Assembly (NCBI RefSeq): GCF_022846655.1
Contig: NZ_AP025667.1
Coordinates: 2,269,001 to 2,333,000, forward strand
Length of the DNA: 64,000 nucleotides
Direction: 5' to 3'
Origin: Streptomyces seoulensis
GTDB lineage: Bacteria > Actinomycetota > Actinomycetes > Streptomycetales > Streptomycetaceae
A program made the position numbers and the translations under genes. The notes beneath the pieces were generated by a model. It did no database searches. It was not told the DNA's origin and worked only from the letters and a program-made list of their open reading frames with translations. Positions 33,297 to 42,562 of the stretch are shown piece after piece (the first letter of the stretch is position 1; each line of letters starts with the position of its first letter).

Positions 33297-33686
33297 ATGG
33301 ACCTCACACAGCGCACGACCATGTTCGCGGGGGACGACCAGTCGTGGCTCGGCTCCGAGCACGGCACGCAGGCGACCGAGTCGATCGCACTCGACACGTC
33401 CCTGTTCACCCCGGCGACCCACTACCCCGACGGGTTCTTCAGGAGCGGCATCCCGCTCGGGAAGATCACGGCGGGCGGGAAGTACGGCCCGTACAACGAC
33501 GGCGCGACCGACGGCAGGCAGACGCTCGTCGGGTTCCTGTTCGCCGCGGTCGGCGCCCCGTCGGTCAACACGATCGACCCGGCCGCCGCCCTGTTCACCC
33601 ACGGCAAGGTGCGCGAGTCGCGTCTGCCGGTCCCGGTCGACGCCGCCGGTAAGGCGGACGTGGCCGGCTCGATCCGGTTCGTCTGA
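33297..33686 (+). CDS. Head decoration protein (gpD-like)
   Basis: This 129-residue protein contains SIALDTSLFTPATHYPDGFF, IPLGKITAGGKYGPYND and LVGFLFAAVG, the pattern of small capsid-stabilising proteins that precede the major capsid gene. It likely binds threefold axes of the shell. Confidence 0.8.
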   Translation: MDLTQRTTMFAGDDQSWLGSEHGTQATESIALDTSLFTPATHYPDGFFRSGIPLGKITAGGKYGPYNDGATDGRQTLVGFLFAAVGAPSVNTIDPAAALFTHGKVRESRLPVPVDAAGKADVAGSIRFV

Positions 33687-33700
33687 GAGGAAGTGAAGAG

Positions 33701-34747
33701 ATGAGCTGGATTCTGGACACGGAGTTCATCGAGCCGACCGAGCTGACCGGCCTGATCAGGGCGGCGCTCGCCGATCTGCAGGTGAACCGGTTCACCCTGT
33801 CGCGGTGGCTGCCGAACGTCGAGGTCGACGACATCACGTACGAGTTCCTGAAGGGCGGTGGCGGTCTCGCCGAGGCGTCGAGCTACCGCTCGTGGGACGC
33901 CGAGTCGAAGATCGGACGGCGTGAGGGGCTCGGCAAGGTGATGGGCGAACTCCCGCCCATCAGCGAAAAGATCATGCTCAACGAGTACGACCGGCTGCGC
34001 CTGCGCAAGCTGTCCCGCGACGAGGCGCTGCCGTTCATCGCGCGCGACGCCGCGCGCCTGGCCCGCAACATCGCGGCCCGGTTCGAGGTCGGCCGCGGGC
34101 AGGTGCTCGTCAACGCCTCGATGCCGGTCGCCGAGCTGCAGCAGACCATCGACTTCGGTCGCACGGCCTCGCACTCGGTTGTCGCCGCGACCCTGTGGTC
34201 GGACCACGCGAACGCGACGCCGCTTACCGACCTGCAGTCGTGGGTCGCCACCTACGAGGACACCAACGGCGAGTCGCCTGCCGTGATCCTCGCGCCCAAG
34301 GCCGCCGTGCAGCACATGACCATGTGCGCTCAGGTCATCCGGCAGGTGTACCCGCTCGCCCCGGCCGGCTCGGCCCCCATGGCGACGAACGATCAGCTCA
34401 ATGCCGTGCTGGCCGCGATGGGTCTGCCGCCGATCGAGATCTACGACGCGCGCGTCAAGGTCGATGGCGTGGCGACCCGGATCACGCCGGGCAACGCGAT
34501 CGCGCTGCTGCCCGAGCCCGGTTCGACGTCCGCGGCCGCGCCGACCGACCTCGGTGCGACGCTGCTCGGCACGACCGCCGAGTCGCTCGAAGACGACTAC
34601 GCGCTGCAGCCCGGCGAGCAGCCCGGAGTCGTCGCGGCGACGTGGAAGACGAAGGACCCCGTACGGCTGTGGACGCACGCGGCCGCCGTCGGTATCCCGG
34701 TCCTGCGCGAGCCGAACCTCACCTTCAAGGCGCAGGTGCTGGCATGA
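33701..34747 (+). CDS. Major capsid protein (family E-like)
   Basis: This 348-residue protein contains the family E signature of actinophage HK97-fold capsids: FIEPTELTGLIRAALAD, ITYEFLKGGGGLAEASSYRS, and GELPPISEKIMLNEYDRLRL. A C-terminal LEDDYALQPGEQPGVVA is typical. GAGAGGAAG lies upstream. Confidence 0.92.
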   Translation: MSWILDTEFIEPTELTGLIRAALADLQVNRFTLSRWLPNVEVDDITYEFLKGGGGLAEASSYRSWDAESKIGRREGLGKVMGELPPISEKIMLNEYDRLRLRKLSRDEALPFIARDAARLARNIAARFEVGRGQVLVNASMPVAELQQTIDFGRTASHSVVAATLWSDHANATPLTDLQSWVATYEDTNGESPAVILAPKAAVQHMTMCAQVIRQVYPLAPAGSAPMATNDQLNAVLAAMGLPPIEIYDARVKVDGVATRITPGNAIALLPEPGSTSAAAPTDLGATLLGTTAESLEDDYALQPGEQPGVVAATWKTKDPVRLWTHAAAVGIPVLREPNLTFKAQVLA

Positions 34748-35070
34748 GTCGACGGCTGATCGCGTACGTGCACGTCGACGGCGTCGCGTACGGGCCCGAC
34801 AGCGAGGTGCCGCCCAAGGTGGCGAAGCAGATCGGCGAGCACGCGTGGACCGACGCCGATTCCTCGCCCGAGGTGCCCGCGCCCACGGGCGCGGGCGGCG
34901 GCTCCGAGGACGAGGCGCCGCCCCGCTCGGGCCGCGGCTCGGGCGTCGAGGCATGGCGGGTGTTCGCCGAGCAGCACGACGTTGAGGTCGCCGCCGACGC
35001 GAGCCGCGAGGACATCATCGCGGCGTGCGAGGCGGCCGAACTCATCGAGCCCGAGCAGCGGAAGGAGTAG
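34744..35070 (+). CDS. Small head-region protein
   Basis: This 108-residue protein has an N-terminal domain (AYVHVDGVAYGPDSEVPPKV), a Gly/Pro linker and a C-terminal helical segment (VEVAADASREDIIAACEAAE) like small SAP/Rho-N domains. It overlaps the capsid gene by ATGA. Confidence 0.65.
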   Translation: MSRRLIAYVHVDGVAYGPDSEVPPKVAKQIGEHAWTDADSSPEVPAPTGAGGGSEDEAPPRSGRGSGVEAWRVFAEQHDVEVAADASREDIIAACEAAELIEPEQRKE

Positions 35071-35074
35071 GGCG

Positions 35075-35521
35075 GTGGCGGCGTTCGCTACGGTCGACGA
35101 CTACACGGCGCGCGCCGCCGTCACCCTCGCCGAGGGCAGCCCGCGGCGGGCGCAGGTCGAGGCGTACCTCGACGACGCGTCCGCCCTCATGCGGCGGCAC
35201 ATCCCGACCGGGTACGAGCCCGACCCGGCGACGCTCAAGGCGATCGCCGTGTCGGTCGTGCGCCGGGTCATGGCCAACCCCGGCGGGTACCGGCAGCGCA
35301 CGATCGGCCAGTACTCCGAGTCGCTCGGCGAGGACGGCGGGCTGTACCTCACCGCCGACGAGAAGGCCCAGCTCGCGCCCGAGGACGTGACCGACCCGGA
35401 CGCCGACGCCGCGTACACCATCGGGATGCGCGACGAGGGCCTGCCCGTCTGGCGCCCCGACCCGAGCGACTGGTCACCCTACGACCCGGCACCCGGATTC
35501 TGGGCCGGCGGTGTGTGGTGA
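35075..35521 (+). CDS. Head-tail connector (adaptor) protein
   Basis: This 148-residue protein begins VAAFATVDDYTAR and contains VEAYLDDASALMRRHIP and AIAVSVVRRVMANPGGYRQ, the Gp15/Gp6-type adaptor pattern of siphoviruses. AAGGAG lies 7 bases before GTG 35075. Confidence 0.8.
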   Translation: MAAFATVDDYTARAAVTLAEGSPRRAQVEAYLDDASALMRRHIPTGYEPDPATLKAIAVSVVRRVMANPGGYRQRTIGQYSESLGEDGGLYLTADEKAQLAPEDVTDPDADAAYTIGMRDEGLPVWRPDPSDWSPYDPAPGFWAGGVW

Positions 35522-35871
35522 TCGACGAGCAGATGCTGCCGCACCTGGTCGACGTCGAGCACCCCGGCACCCGCGAGGACCGGTACGGCAACGACGTCAA
35601 CGACTGGTCGACGTCCACACGCACCGAGGTCGCCGCGTGGCTGCAGCAGAACACAAGCAGCGAGGACACCGACCGGCGCGACGCGCAGGTCGGCGAGTGG
35701 CTGATGCTCTGCAACCCGGTCGACACGACGGGCAACCCGCTCGCCGTGCACGGCCGGGCCCGCGTGCACTGGGGTGCGCTCCGCTTCGAGGTGATCGGGC
35801 CGCCCGGACCGGCGTACACCCCGGCCGAGATGCACCACTACGAGATCCGGCTCAGAACCGTCGAGGGGTGA
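35518..35871 (+). CDS. Head-tail stopper
   Basis: This 117-residue protein contains the beta-barrel pattern of a stopper/closure protein: REDRYGNDVNDW, AAWLQQNTSSEDTDRRD, and HWGALRFEVIGPPGPAY. It overlaps the adaptor as GTGA. Confidence 0.75.
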   Translation: MIDEQMLPHLVDVEHPGTREDRYGNDVNDWSTSTRTEVAAWLQQNTSSEDTDRRDAQVGEWLMLCNPVDTTGNPLAVHGRARVHWGALRFEVIGPPGPAYTPAEMHHYEIRLRTVEG

Positions 35872-35873
35872 CC

Positions 35874-36146
35874 ATGACCCGCATAGTGCCCAACCGGCGC
35901 GGCGTCGTCTCCTTCCTGCGCACCCCGGAGACGCGGGCGCTGATCGAGCGGAAGACCCGAGCGGCGGCGGCCGCTGCGTCCGCGGCCGCGCAGTCCGACG
36001 GCGCCGACGGCGACTTCCGGGTCGACATCGAGGCCGGCAAGAAGCGCGTACGCGGCGCCGTGATCGGCGACTACTCGACATCGGACCCGGACGTGTCCCG
36101 GCGGGCCCTGCTGCGGGCCCTCGACGCCGCGCGCGGGACCGACTGA
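35874..36146 (+). CDS. Small connector/tail-joining protein
   Basis: This 90-residue protein begins MTRIVPNRRGVVSFLRTPET and has an Ala-rich helix and GKKRVRGAVIGDYST. It occupies the usual slot of the HK97 gp10-like neck protein and overlaps the next gene by one base. Confidence 0.65.
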   Translation: MTRIVPNRRGVVSFLRTPETRALIERKTRAAAAAASAAAQSDGADGDFRVDIEAGKKRVRGAVIGDYSTSDPDVSRRALLRALDAARGTD

Positions 36147-36556
36147 TGGGCGGCAAGCCCGTCGAGTTCCCGGACGCGGTCGAGGTGATGTGCCGATACC
36201 TGCGAGCAGCGCTCGCGGCGGCCGGGCTCGACGTCCGGGTCGGCACCCGTGTGCCGGACCCCCGGCCGGCACTGTTCGTCCGGGTCAGGCGCGTCGGAGG
36301 TAGCCGGATCGACCGGATCACGGACCGGCCGCGCTACGACATCGAGTGCTGGGGGCCCGACGAGGAGCAGCTCGCCGACCTCGTCAAGGTCACACGGGCG
36401 CTCGTGTTCGCCATGCCCGGCTGGCGAGGCGTGGCCGCGTACGACGTCGCCGACGTCGGCGGACCGACCCCGTCACCGGACCCCGTCTCGGGGCAGGACC
36501 GCGCGGCGTTCGCCGTCGAGGTGTCGCTGCGTGGCCGCGCCCTGTCCGCCCTCTGA
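36146..36556 (+). CDS. Tail terminator protein
   Basis: This 136-residue protein contains PALFVRVRRVGGSRIDRITD, RYDIECWGPDEEQLADL, and VGGPTPSPDPVSGQDRAAF, a pattern shared with tail-terminator proteins of siphoviruses, which cap the tail tube and join it to the head. Confidence 0.75.
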   Translation: MGGKPVEFPDAVEVMCRYLRAALAAAGLDVRVGTRVPDPRPALFVRVRRVGGSRIDRITDRPRYDIECWGPDEEQLADLVKVTRALVFAMPGWRGVAAYDVADVGGPTPSPDPVSGQDRAAFAVEVSLRGRALSAL

Positions 36557-36632
36557 CCGGCTCACCCGACCCCCTGACCACCCGCCCCGAGCCGCCAAGC
36601 CGGCCGGGGGTTTCCGTATGGAGGGACTCACC

Positions 36633-37289
36633 ATGTCCACACCGACCCCGGTGTCGCTCGAAGCCGGGCTGCACACCGAGTACATCCGCAAGCAGCTCGT
36701 GCAGGCGATCTTCGCGGCGGACATCTCGACCGCGGCGATCTCGAACCCGTTCGACTCCGAGGGCAACCTCGTGGCGATCCCGACCGGGTACGTGCCCATC
36801 GGCTACACCACCGACGACGGGATCAGCTTCCCGAGCGACGTGTCGATGTCCGACGTCACCTCGTCGCAGTCGGCCGAGCCGACCCGGTCCGACGTCGAGT
36901 CCGACGTGCTCACCGCGTCCTGGGCGCCGCAGGAGACCAACGCCGCGACCGTCGCCATGTACGAGGGGCTGCCGCTGTCCGGCACGGGCGCACTGCCCCC
37001 GATCGGCTCGGCCGCGTGGACGTGGGACCGAGCCAAGACCCCGCGGAACCCGTTCCGGCGGCTGCTGTTCATCGGGCTGGACTACGCCGACGACGGCGGA
37101 GAGATCTACGTCGTCCGGCACATGCCGCGCGCGCGGCTCACAGACAAGGACGACGAGACGTGGTCGCGGTCCGATCCGACGACCCGGCCGGTCACGGTCA
37201 CCGCGTACCGCGACAGCACGGTCGGCACGTCGTGCCGTAACTGGATCGACGGCCCCGGATGGCGCTCGCTCGCGCCGTCCGGCGGCTGA
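36633..37289 (+). CDS. Major tail tube protein
   Basis: This 218-residue protein (MSTPTPVSLEAGLHTEY...) contains EGNLVAIPTGYVPIGYTTDDG and ASWAPQETNAATVAMYEG, typical of actinophage tube proteins. I chose ATG 36633 after GAGGG; an upstream ATG (36618) in frame is less well placed. Confidence 0.88.
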   Translation: MSTPTPVSLEAGLHTEYIRKQLVQAIFAADISTAAISNPFDSEGNLVAIPTGYVPIGYTTDDGISFPSDVSMSDVTSSQSAEPTRSDVESDVLTASWAPQETNAATVAMYEGLPLSGTGALPPIGSAAWTWDRAKTPRNPFRRLLFIGLDYADDGGEIYVVRHMPRARLTDKDDETWSRSDPTTRPVTVTAYRDSTVGTSCRNWIDGPGWRSLAPSGG

Positions 37290-37309
37290 CGGTCCCTCTG
37301 GACGGGCGG

Positions 37310-37343
37310 GGGGCGGCGGTTCTGGGTGAGCCCCGACCGCCCC
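37310..37343 (+). terminator. Possible hairpin after the tail tube gene
   Basis: GGGGCGG (37310-37316) pairs with CCGCCCC (37337-37343), with some inner pairing. It could attenuate transcription between the highly expressed tube gene and the tail chaperones. Confidence 0.4.
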
Positions 37344-37391
37344 TCGCCCTCGAACGCTCACCCGTAGCTCACCCGAGAGAGAGGCACCACC

Positions 37392-37724
37392 ATGAGCAAG
37401 CCCAACGGCAAGCGGTACCGGCTGGAGACCGTACGCCGCTCGTACGCGGACGCCGTCGGCGGCGAGCGCGTCGAGTTCGAGGTCGGCCCCGAGGACGACC
37501 CGAGGGTGTTCTCGTTCCCGCACCCGATCTTCACGCCCGACGACATGCAGCAGGAACTCAACGAGGCGAAGGGCGACGAGGCCGGTGCCCGCATCCTGCT
37601 CGGCGACCAGTACCCCGAGTTCCTCGCGGCCGGCGGCGACGTCAACAGCGTGATGCTGCTGTACGTCGGCATCCGTAACGAGGCGACCGACAAGGTGCAG
37701 AAGGTCCGCCCTACGAAGGGGTAG
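37392..37724 (+). CDS. Tail assembly chaperone G-like protein
   Basis: This 110-residue protein (MSKPNGKRYRLETVRRSY...) lies between the tube and tape measure, where siphoviruses encode paired tail chaperones. HPIFTPDDMQQELNEAKGDE and LGDQYPEFLAAGGD fit this family. Its last codons (ACG AAG GGG TAG) carry a run that can slip back one base, leading into the next frame. GAGAGAGG precedes the ATG. Confidence 0.85.
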   Translation: MSKPNGKRYRLETVRRSYADAVGGERVEFEVGPEDDPRVFSFPHPIFTPDDMQQELNEAKGDEAGARILLGDQYPEFLAAGGDVNSVMLLYVGIRNEATDKVQKVRPTKG

Positions 37725-38191
37725 CCCCCGACGGCGAGGACGTCGTCGAGGTCTACACGTACTCCGTGCTCGACGTCCTCGGCGAGCAGCCCGAGGCCGT
37801 CGAGGCGGACCTCGCGCACCACTACCAGGGGTACGGCCCCGGCGGGCCGCTCGCCGCGTACTGGCGCGGCGAGATCAGCCTGCGGTGGCTGCGCGTGATG
37901 GTCGAGCATCTGCCGCCGACCGGTGCGGTCGCGCGGGCCGTCAACGGGCACGAGTGGCGGCACGCGGACTACGCGGCCGCCGACACGAGCGATCTGCTCG
38001 GGCTGCTGTTCACGGCGTTCGTGAACGCCAACCGCGACCCGAAGAAACCGCCGATGAAGTACCCCGAGCCGCGGTGGCGGCCGGGCGACCCCATGCCGGA
38101 AGAGGCCGACGCGACGGCCGAGCGGAACCGGGCCAGAGCACGGGCCGCGTACGAGCACATCACAGCGCAGGTGCTGCCCGGAGAGGGGTGA
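37721..38191 (+). CDS. Tail assembly chaperone T-like extension, reached by -1 frameshift
   Basis: In the -1 frame the sequence reads on as GTA GCC CCC GAC GGC GAG..., giving VAPDGEDVVEVYTYSVLDVL, then EADLAHHYQGY and ISLRWLRVMVEHLPPTGA, the usual C-terminal chaperone domain. No good ribosome site precedes the internal GTG at 37766. The expected product is therefore a fusion starting at 37392 and slipping at about 37716-37721 (AAGGGG). Confidence 0.8.
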   Translation, partial: VAPDGEDVVEVYTYSVLDVLGEQPEAVEADLAHHYQGYGPGGPLAAYWRGEISLRWLRVMVEHLPPTGAVARAVNGHEWRHADYAAADTSDLLGLLFTAFVNANRDPKKPPMKYPEPRWRPGDPMPEEADATAERNRARARAAYEHITAQVLPGEG

Positions 38192-38194
38192 GTC

Positions 38195-41100
38195 ATGCCG
38201 GTCGAGGTCGGCGTCGGGTACGTGTCCATCGTTCCCGAGACGCGGGGATTCGGCCGGCTGCTCGACGAGCAGATCGGCCGCGAGTCGGAGCGGTCCGGCA
38301 CCAAGGCGGGCGAGGACGCCGGCGGCGGATTCCTCGGCGGCATGGGCGGTGCGCTGAAGGTGGGCGTTGCCGGGGTCGCGGCCGCGGGCGGGGCGCTGTT
38401 CGCGGCCGGGTTCGCCAAGGCCGCCGAGGACGACAAGTCCACGGCGAAGCTGGGTGCGTCGCTCGGGCTGAGCAACAAGGACACCGCCCGCGCCGGGAAG
38501 ATCGCGGGCAGCATCTACGCCAAGGGGTACGGCGAGTCGGTCGAGCAGGTCGACGACTCGCTGAAAGCCCTACAGCGCAACGGCGTTGCCGCGCTGTCCG
38601 CGCCGCGCAAGGAACTGGCTGGGCTGTCCAAGGACGCCCTGAGCCTCGCGGAAGTGTTCGACGCCGACGTCGCCGACTCGACGAAAGCCGTCGGCAAGCT
38701 CATGTCGACTGGCTTGGTCAAGAATGCGAAGCAGGGGTTCGACCTGCTGACGGCCGGGTTTCAGTCGGGCGCCGACCAGGCGGGCGACCTGATCGACACG
38801 GTCAACGAATACTCGGCGCAGTGGCGTAAGGCCGGAATCTCGGGCGCGACCGCGATCGGCCTGATCAACCAGGGACTCAAGGCGGGCGCCCGCGACGGCG
38901 ACCTCGTCGCGGACTCGATCAAGGAATTCTCCATCCGGGCGGTCGACGGGTCGACGACGACCGCGGCCGGTTTCAAGATGCTCGGGCTCAACGCCGACGA
39001 CATGGCATCGCGGTTCGCCAAGGGCGGCAAGTCCGCGAACGGTGTGCTGGCGCTCACCCTCGACCGGCTGCGCGGGATCAAGGACCCGGTCACGCAGGCG
39101 CAGGCCGCAACGAGCCTGTTCGGTACTCAGGCCGAGGACCTCGGCGCCGCGCTGTTTGCCCTCGACCCGACCACCGCAGCGAAGGGGCTCGGCAAGGTCG
39201 GCGGCGCTGCGAGCCGCATGGGCAAGCAGCTCCACACCACCGCCTCGAACGACATCGAGGTTTTCAAGAGGCAGGCGCTGCAGGGCCTCGCCAACGCGAC
39301 GAGCAAGTACGCGCTTCCCGCGCTGCGGGACACCGGCCGGTTCCTGAACACGTACCTGCTGCCGCCCGCGAAGCGGGTCGGCGGGGTCCTGGTCACCGAC
39401 GTCGTGCCTGCGGTGCAGCGCTTCGGGTCGGCGCTCGCCACGGGCGGCCGGATCGTCCGGGACTACGGGGTGTGGCTGGTGCCGCTGGCCATCGCGGTCG
39501 GCGGGGTCACGATCGCCATGAACGCATCCGCGATCGCTACCGGCCTCGCCATGGGCGTGATGGGCGCGTACTCGCTCGGCGTGCGCGGCGTCGTCGCGGT
39601 GACGCGGGCGTGGGCGGTCGCTCAAGCCCTGTTCAACGGGATCATGGCGCTCAACCCCATCACGCTCGTCGTGATCGGTCTGGTCGCGCTCGGCGCCGCC
39701 CTGGTCATCGCCTACAAGAAGTCCGACACGTTCCGCGGGATCGTGCAGGCCACCTGGGCGGGGATCAAGGTCGGATGGGATTACCTGTGGGGCGCCCTGC
39801 AGGTGGGGTTCGGGTACTTCATGACCGGGCTGCGCGCGATCGGCTCGGCCGCGTCGTGGCTCTGGACGACCGTGCTGTCGCCCGTGTTCTCCGGGATCGC
39901 CCTCGGGGCGAAGATCCTGTTTGCGATCGTCGTCGTCGCCGTGGTGACGCCGATCGTGTTGGCGTTCCGGGCCCTGGGCGCGGTCGGTGCGTGGCTGTGG
40001 ACTACCGCGCTGCAGCCCGCATTCCACGGCATCGGCGCGGCCGCCACGTGGCTCTGGAACAACGCGATCAGTCCGGCATTCACCGGGATCGCCGCCGTGG
40101 CGACGTGGCTGTACCGGAACGCGGTCAAGCCAGCCGCGGACGGGGTCATGACGGCTCTGCACGCAGCCGGCGCGGTGGGCATGTGGCTCTATCACAACGC
40201 GCTGCAGCCCGCGTTCCACGGGGCCGAGGTCGCGGCCGGCTACTTCTGGTCCGGCGTGAAACTGATCTTCGGCTACTTCATGGGCGGCGTGCACGCCGTC
40301 GGCGACGCCGGTACGTGGCTCTACCGCACCGCGCTGAAACCGGCGTTCGACGGGATCAGCGCGGGCGCGTCGTGGCTCTGGGATCACGGCGTGCGCCCGG
40401 CGTTCGACTCCGTGAAGCACGGCGTTGCCCTGGTCGCCTCGGCGTTCGACACGGCGCAGAAGGGGATCGACAAGGCGTTCGGGAAGATCATCGGCGTTAC
40501 CAAGCGGCCAGTGAACTTCGTGATCGACATGGTCTACACCCACGGGATCAAGGCCGTGTGGGACAAGGTCGCCGGGTTCGTCGGACTCGGGAAGCTCCCG
40601 GCGGCACCGAAGCTGCTCGCCGAGGGCGGCCGCACGCACGGCGGCGTGCCGGGCAGGGACTCGATCCCGGCGCTGATGATGGCCGACGAGTACGTCGTCA
40701 AGCGGAGCAGCGCCCGCAAGGTCGGGTTCGGCACGCTGGACTACATCAACCGCACGGGCGAGCTGCCCGTGCAGAAGTTCGCCGACGGCGGGCTCGTCGG
40801 GAAGGTGACCGACTGGGTCGGCGGCAAGGCCAAGGCGATCGGCGGCGCCGTGATGGACGGCCTCGACTTCCTCACCGACCCCAGCAAGATGTGGGACAAG
40901 GCAACCGGGGCCATCCGGGACAAGATCGCCTCGATCGGGTCGAGCGGCATCGCGCAGATGGTCGGCAAGGTGCCGGCCAAGATGCTCGGCGCGCTGAAGG
41001 ACAAGGCCGTCAACGCGGCCAAGAGCGCGTTCGGCGGCGGCGACATCGGCGGGTCCGGCGTCAAGCGCTGGTCGTCCGTCGTGCTGCAGGCACTGAAGCT

Positions 41101-42562
41101 CGTGGGCCAGCCCGCGAGTCTGCTGCCGACCGTGCTGCGCCGGATGAACCAGGAGTCGGGCGGCAACCCGCGCGCCATCAACAACTGGGACATCAACGCC
41201 AAGAACGGCGACCCGAGTCGCGGACTCATGCAGGTGATCGGGTCCACGTTCCACGCGTACGCGGGCAAGCTCGCAGGGCGCGGCATCTACGACCCGCTCG
41301 CCAACCTGTACGCCTCGATGCGGTACGCCCTGTCGAGGTACGGCTCGCTCGCCTCCGCGTACAACCGGCCCGGCGGCTACGCCAAGGGCGGCACCCCGCG
41401 GCCGGGCGAGACGTTCTGGGTCGGCGAGCAGGGGCCCGAGCTGATGCAGCTCGGGTCCGGCAGCGCGCGGATCTGGGACCACCGCACGTCGCTCGGCATG
41501 GTCGAGGGCCTCGGCGCCCGAGGGTTCGCCAAGGGGACGACGAACGCCAAGGCGAAGGCGGCCGCGAAGTCGAGGGCCGCCGCGGTGAAGTTGCGCGGCG
41601 AGATCAGCGGCGACCTGGGCACCTTCACCAGGAAGCTGACCGGGTCGGCGTCTGATATTGCGGCCGCGTCCAAGAGCCTTACCGAGGATCTACGGAAGAC
41701 GGGCCGGGCCGGAAAGGCGCTCGCGGCCCAGACCGACGCGGTCTCCAGTCGGCTGCAGACGCTCGCCAAGAGCCGGGACCTTGTCACCTCGACCCTGGCG
41801 ACGGCGCGGCAGGCGGCTACCGACCAGACCGGTACTGCGCAGGACTATCTCGGGCTGACGAACATCAACGGCGGGAAGATCGCCACGGTCGCCGACCTGA
41901 TTTCAGGCATGGAGACCCGGCAGTCCACGCTGAAAAACTTCGAGTCGCTGATCACGACGGCGCAGAAGAAGGGAGTGGACCAGTCCGTCATTCAGCAGAT
42001 GGTCGCCGCCGGGGCCGACAGCGGGCTCGCACAGCTCATCTCCGGAGCGTCCGCAGGCGACATCAAGAAGATCAACGCGCTCGCCAAGAGCGGATCGACG
42101 CTGTCGACGTCGTACGGCCGGACCATGGCCGACGCGATGTACGACGCCGGCGTCGACGCGGGGCGCGGCTTCCTGACCGGTCTGCAGTCGCAGGAGAAGG
42201 CGCTCAAGGGTGAGATGACCAAGCTCGGCGGCAGCCTGATCGACGACATCGAGCACCGGCTGCGGATTCACTCGCCGAGCCGCGAGACCGAACGGGTCGG
42301 CGCCATGGTCGGTGCCGGCGTCGTCGTCGGCACCGACAAGTCGCTCGGCGACGTGCGGGCGGGCGCCAAGCGGCTCGGCCGGGCGGCGATCCCGCCCGTC
42401 ATGCCGACCGCCGAGGCGGTACGCGCGGCCGGGCAGGCGTCGGGCGAGGCGTCCGGCCATACGTACAACGTCTATGCGCGCACGGCGGACATCACCGTGC
42501 GCGACCTGGAGCTGCTGCAGCGGCGACAGGATGCGCTCGCTCGGGTAGGAAGGCCGCGCTAG
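38195..42562 (+). CDS. Tape measure protein with SLT transglycosylase domain
   Basis: This 1,455-residue protein sets tail length. It has an N-terminal helical region with GGGFLGGMGGALKVGVAGVA, hydrophobic segments around residues 425-510, and a run of about six repeats of roughly 30 residues (550-740) with the pattern WLW-x(4)-PAF-x-GI. A soluble-lytic-transglycosylase-like domain lies at about 977-1060 (LRRMNQESGGNPRAIN with the catalytic Glu, RGLMQVIGSTF). The C-terminal domain has SPSRETERVGAMVGAG. The SLT part likely opens the peptidoglycan during DNA entry. Confidence 0.93.
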   Translation: MPVEVGVGYVSIVPETRGFGRLLDEQIGRESERSGTKAGEDAGGGFLGGMGGALKVGVAGVAAAGGALFAAGFAKAAEDDKSTAKLGASLGLSNKDTARAGKIAGSIYAKGYGESVEQVDDSLKALQRNGVAALSAPRKELAGLSKDALSLAEVFDADVADSTKAVGKLMSTGLVKNAKQGFDLLTAGFQSGADQAGDLIDTVNEYSAQWRKAGISGATAIGLINQGLKAGARDGDLVADSIKEFSIRAVDGSTTTAAGFKMLGLNADDMASRFAKGGKSANGVLALTLDRLRGIKDPVTQAQAATSLFGTQAEDLGAALFALDPTTAAKGLGKVGGAASRMGKQLHTTASNDIEVFKRQALQGLANATSKYALPALRDTGRFLNTYLLPPAKRVGGVLVTDVVPAVQRFGSALATGGRIVRDYGVWLVPLAIAVGGVTIAMNASAIATGLAMGVMGAYSLGVRGVVAVTRAWAVAQALFNGIMALNPITLVVIGLVALGAALVIAYKKSDTFRGIVQATWAGIKVGWDYLWGALQVGFGYFMTGLRAIGSAASWLWTTVLSPVFSGIALGAKILFAIVVVAVVTPIVLAFRALGAVGAWLWTTALQPAFHGIGAAATWLWNNAISPAFTGIAAVATWLYRNAVKPAADGVMTALHAAGAVGMWLYHNALQPAFHGAEVAAGYFWSGVKLIFGYFMGGVHAVGDAGTWLYRTALKPAFDGISAGASWLWDHGVRPAFDSVKHGVALVASAFDTAQKGIDKAFGKIIGVTKRPVNFVIDMVYTHGIKAVWDKVAGFVGLGKLPAAPKLLAEGGRTHGGVPGRDSIPALMMADEYVVKRSSARKVGFGTLDYINRTGELPVQKFADGGLVGKVTDWVGGKAKAIGGAVMDGLDFLTDPSKMWDKATGAIRDKIASIGSSGIAQMVGKVPAKMLGALKDKAVNAAKSAFGGGDIGGSGVKRWSSVVLQALKLVGQPASLLPTVLRRMNQESGGNPRAINNWDINAKNGDPSRGLMQVIGSTFHAYAGKLAGRGIYDPLANLYASMRYALSRYGSLASAYNRPGGYAKGGTPRPGETFWVGEQGPELMQLGSGSARIWDHRTSLGMVEGLGARGFAKGTTNAKAKAAAKSRAAAVKLRGEISGDLGTFTRKLTGSASDIAAASKSLTEDLRKTGRAGKALAAQTDAVSSRLQTLAKSRDLVTSTLATARQAATDQTGTAQDYLGLTNINGGKIATVADLISGMETRQSTLKNFESLITTAQKKGVDQSVIQQMVAAGADSGLAQLISGASAGDIKKINALAKSGSTLSTSYGRTMADAMYDAGVDAGRGFLTGLQSQEKALKGEMTKLGGSLIDDIEHRLRIHSPSRETERVGAMVGAGVVVGTDKSLGDVRAGAKRLGRAAIPPVMPTAEAVRAAGQASGEASGHTYNVYARTADITVRDLELLQRRQDALARVGRPR

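Noticed and set aside
37766..38191. Tail chaperone T-like protein translated independently from GTG 37766
   Set aside because: No ribosome site precedes it and the protein-like sequence extends upstream to the slippery run, so a -1 frameshift fusion explains it better.
38570..41482. 970-codon leftward frame inside the tape measure gene
   Set aside because: Low-complexity translation and no ribosome site; the sense strand has an intact tape measure protein with an SLT domain.
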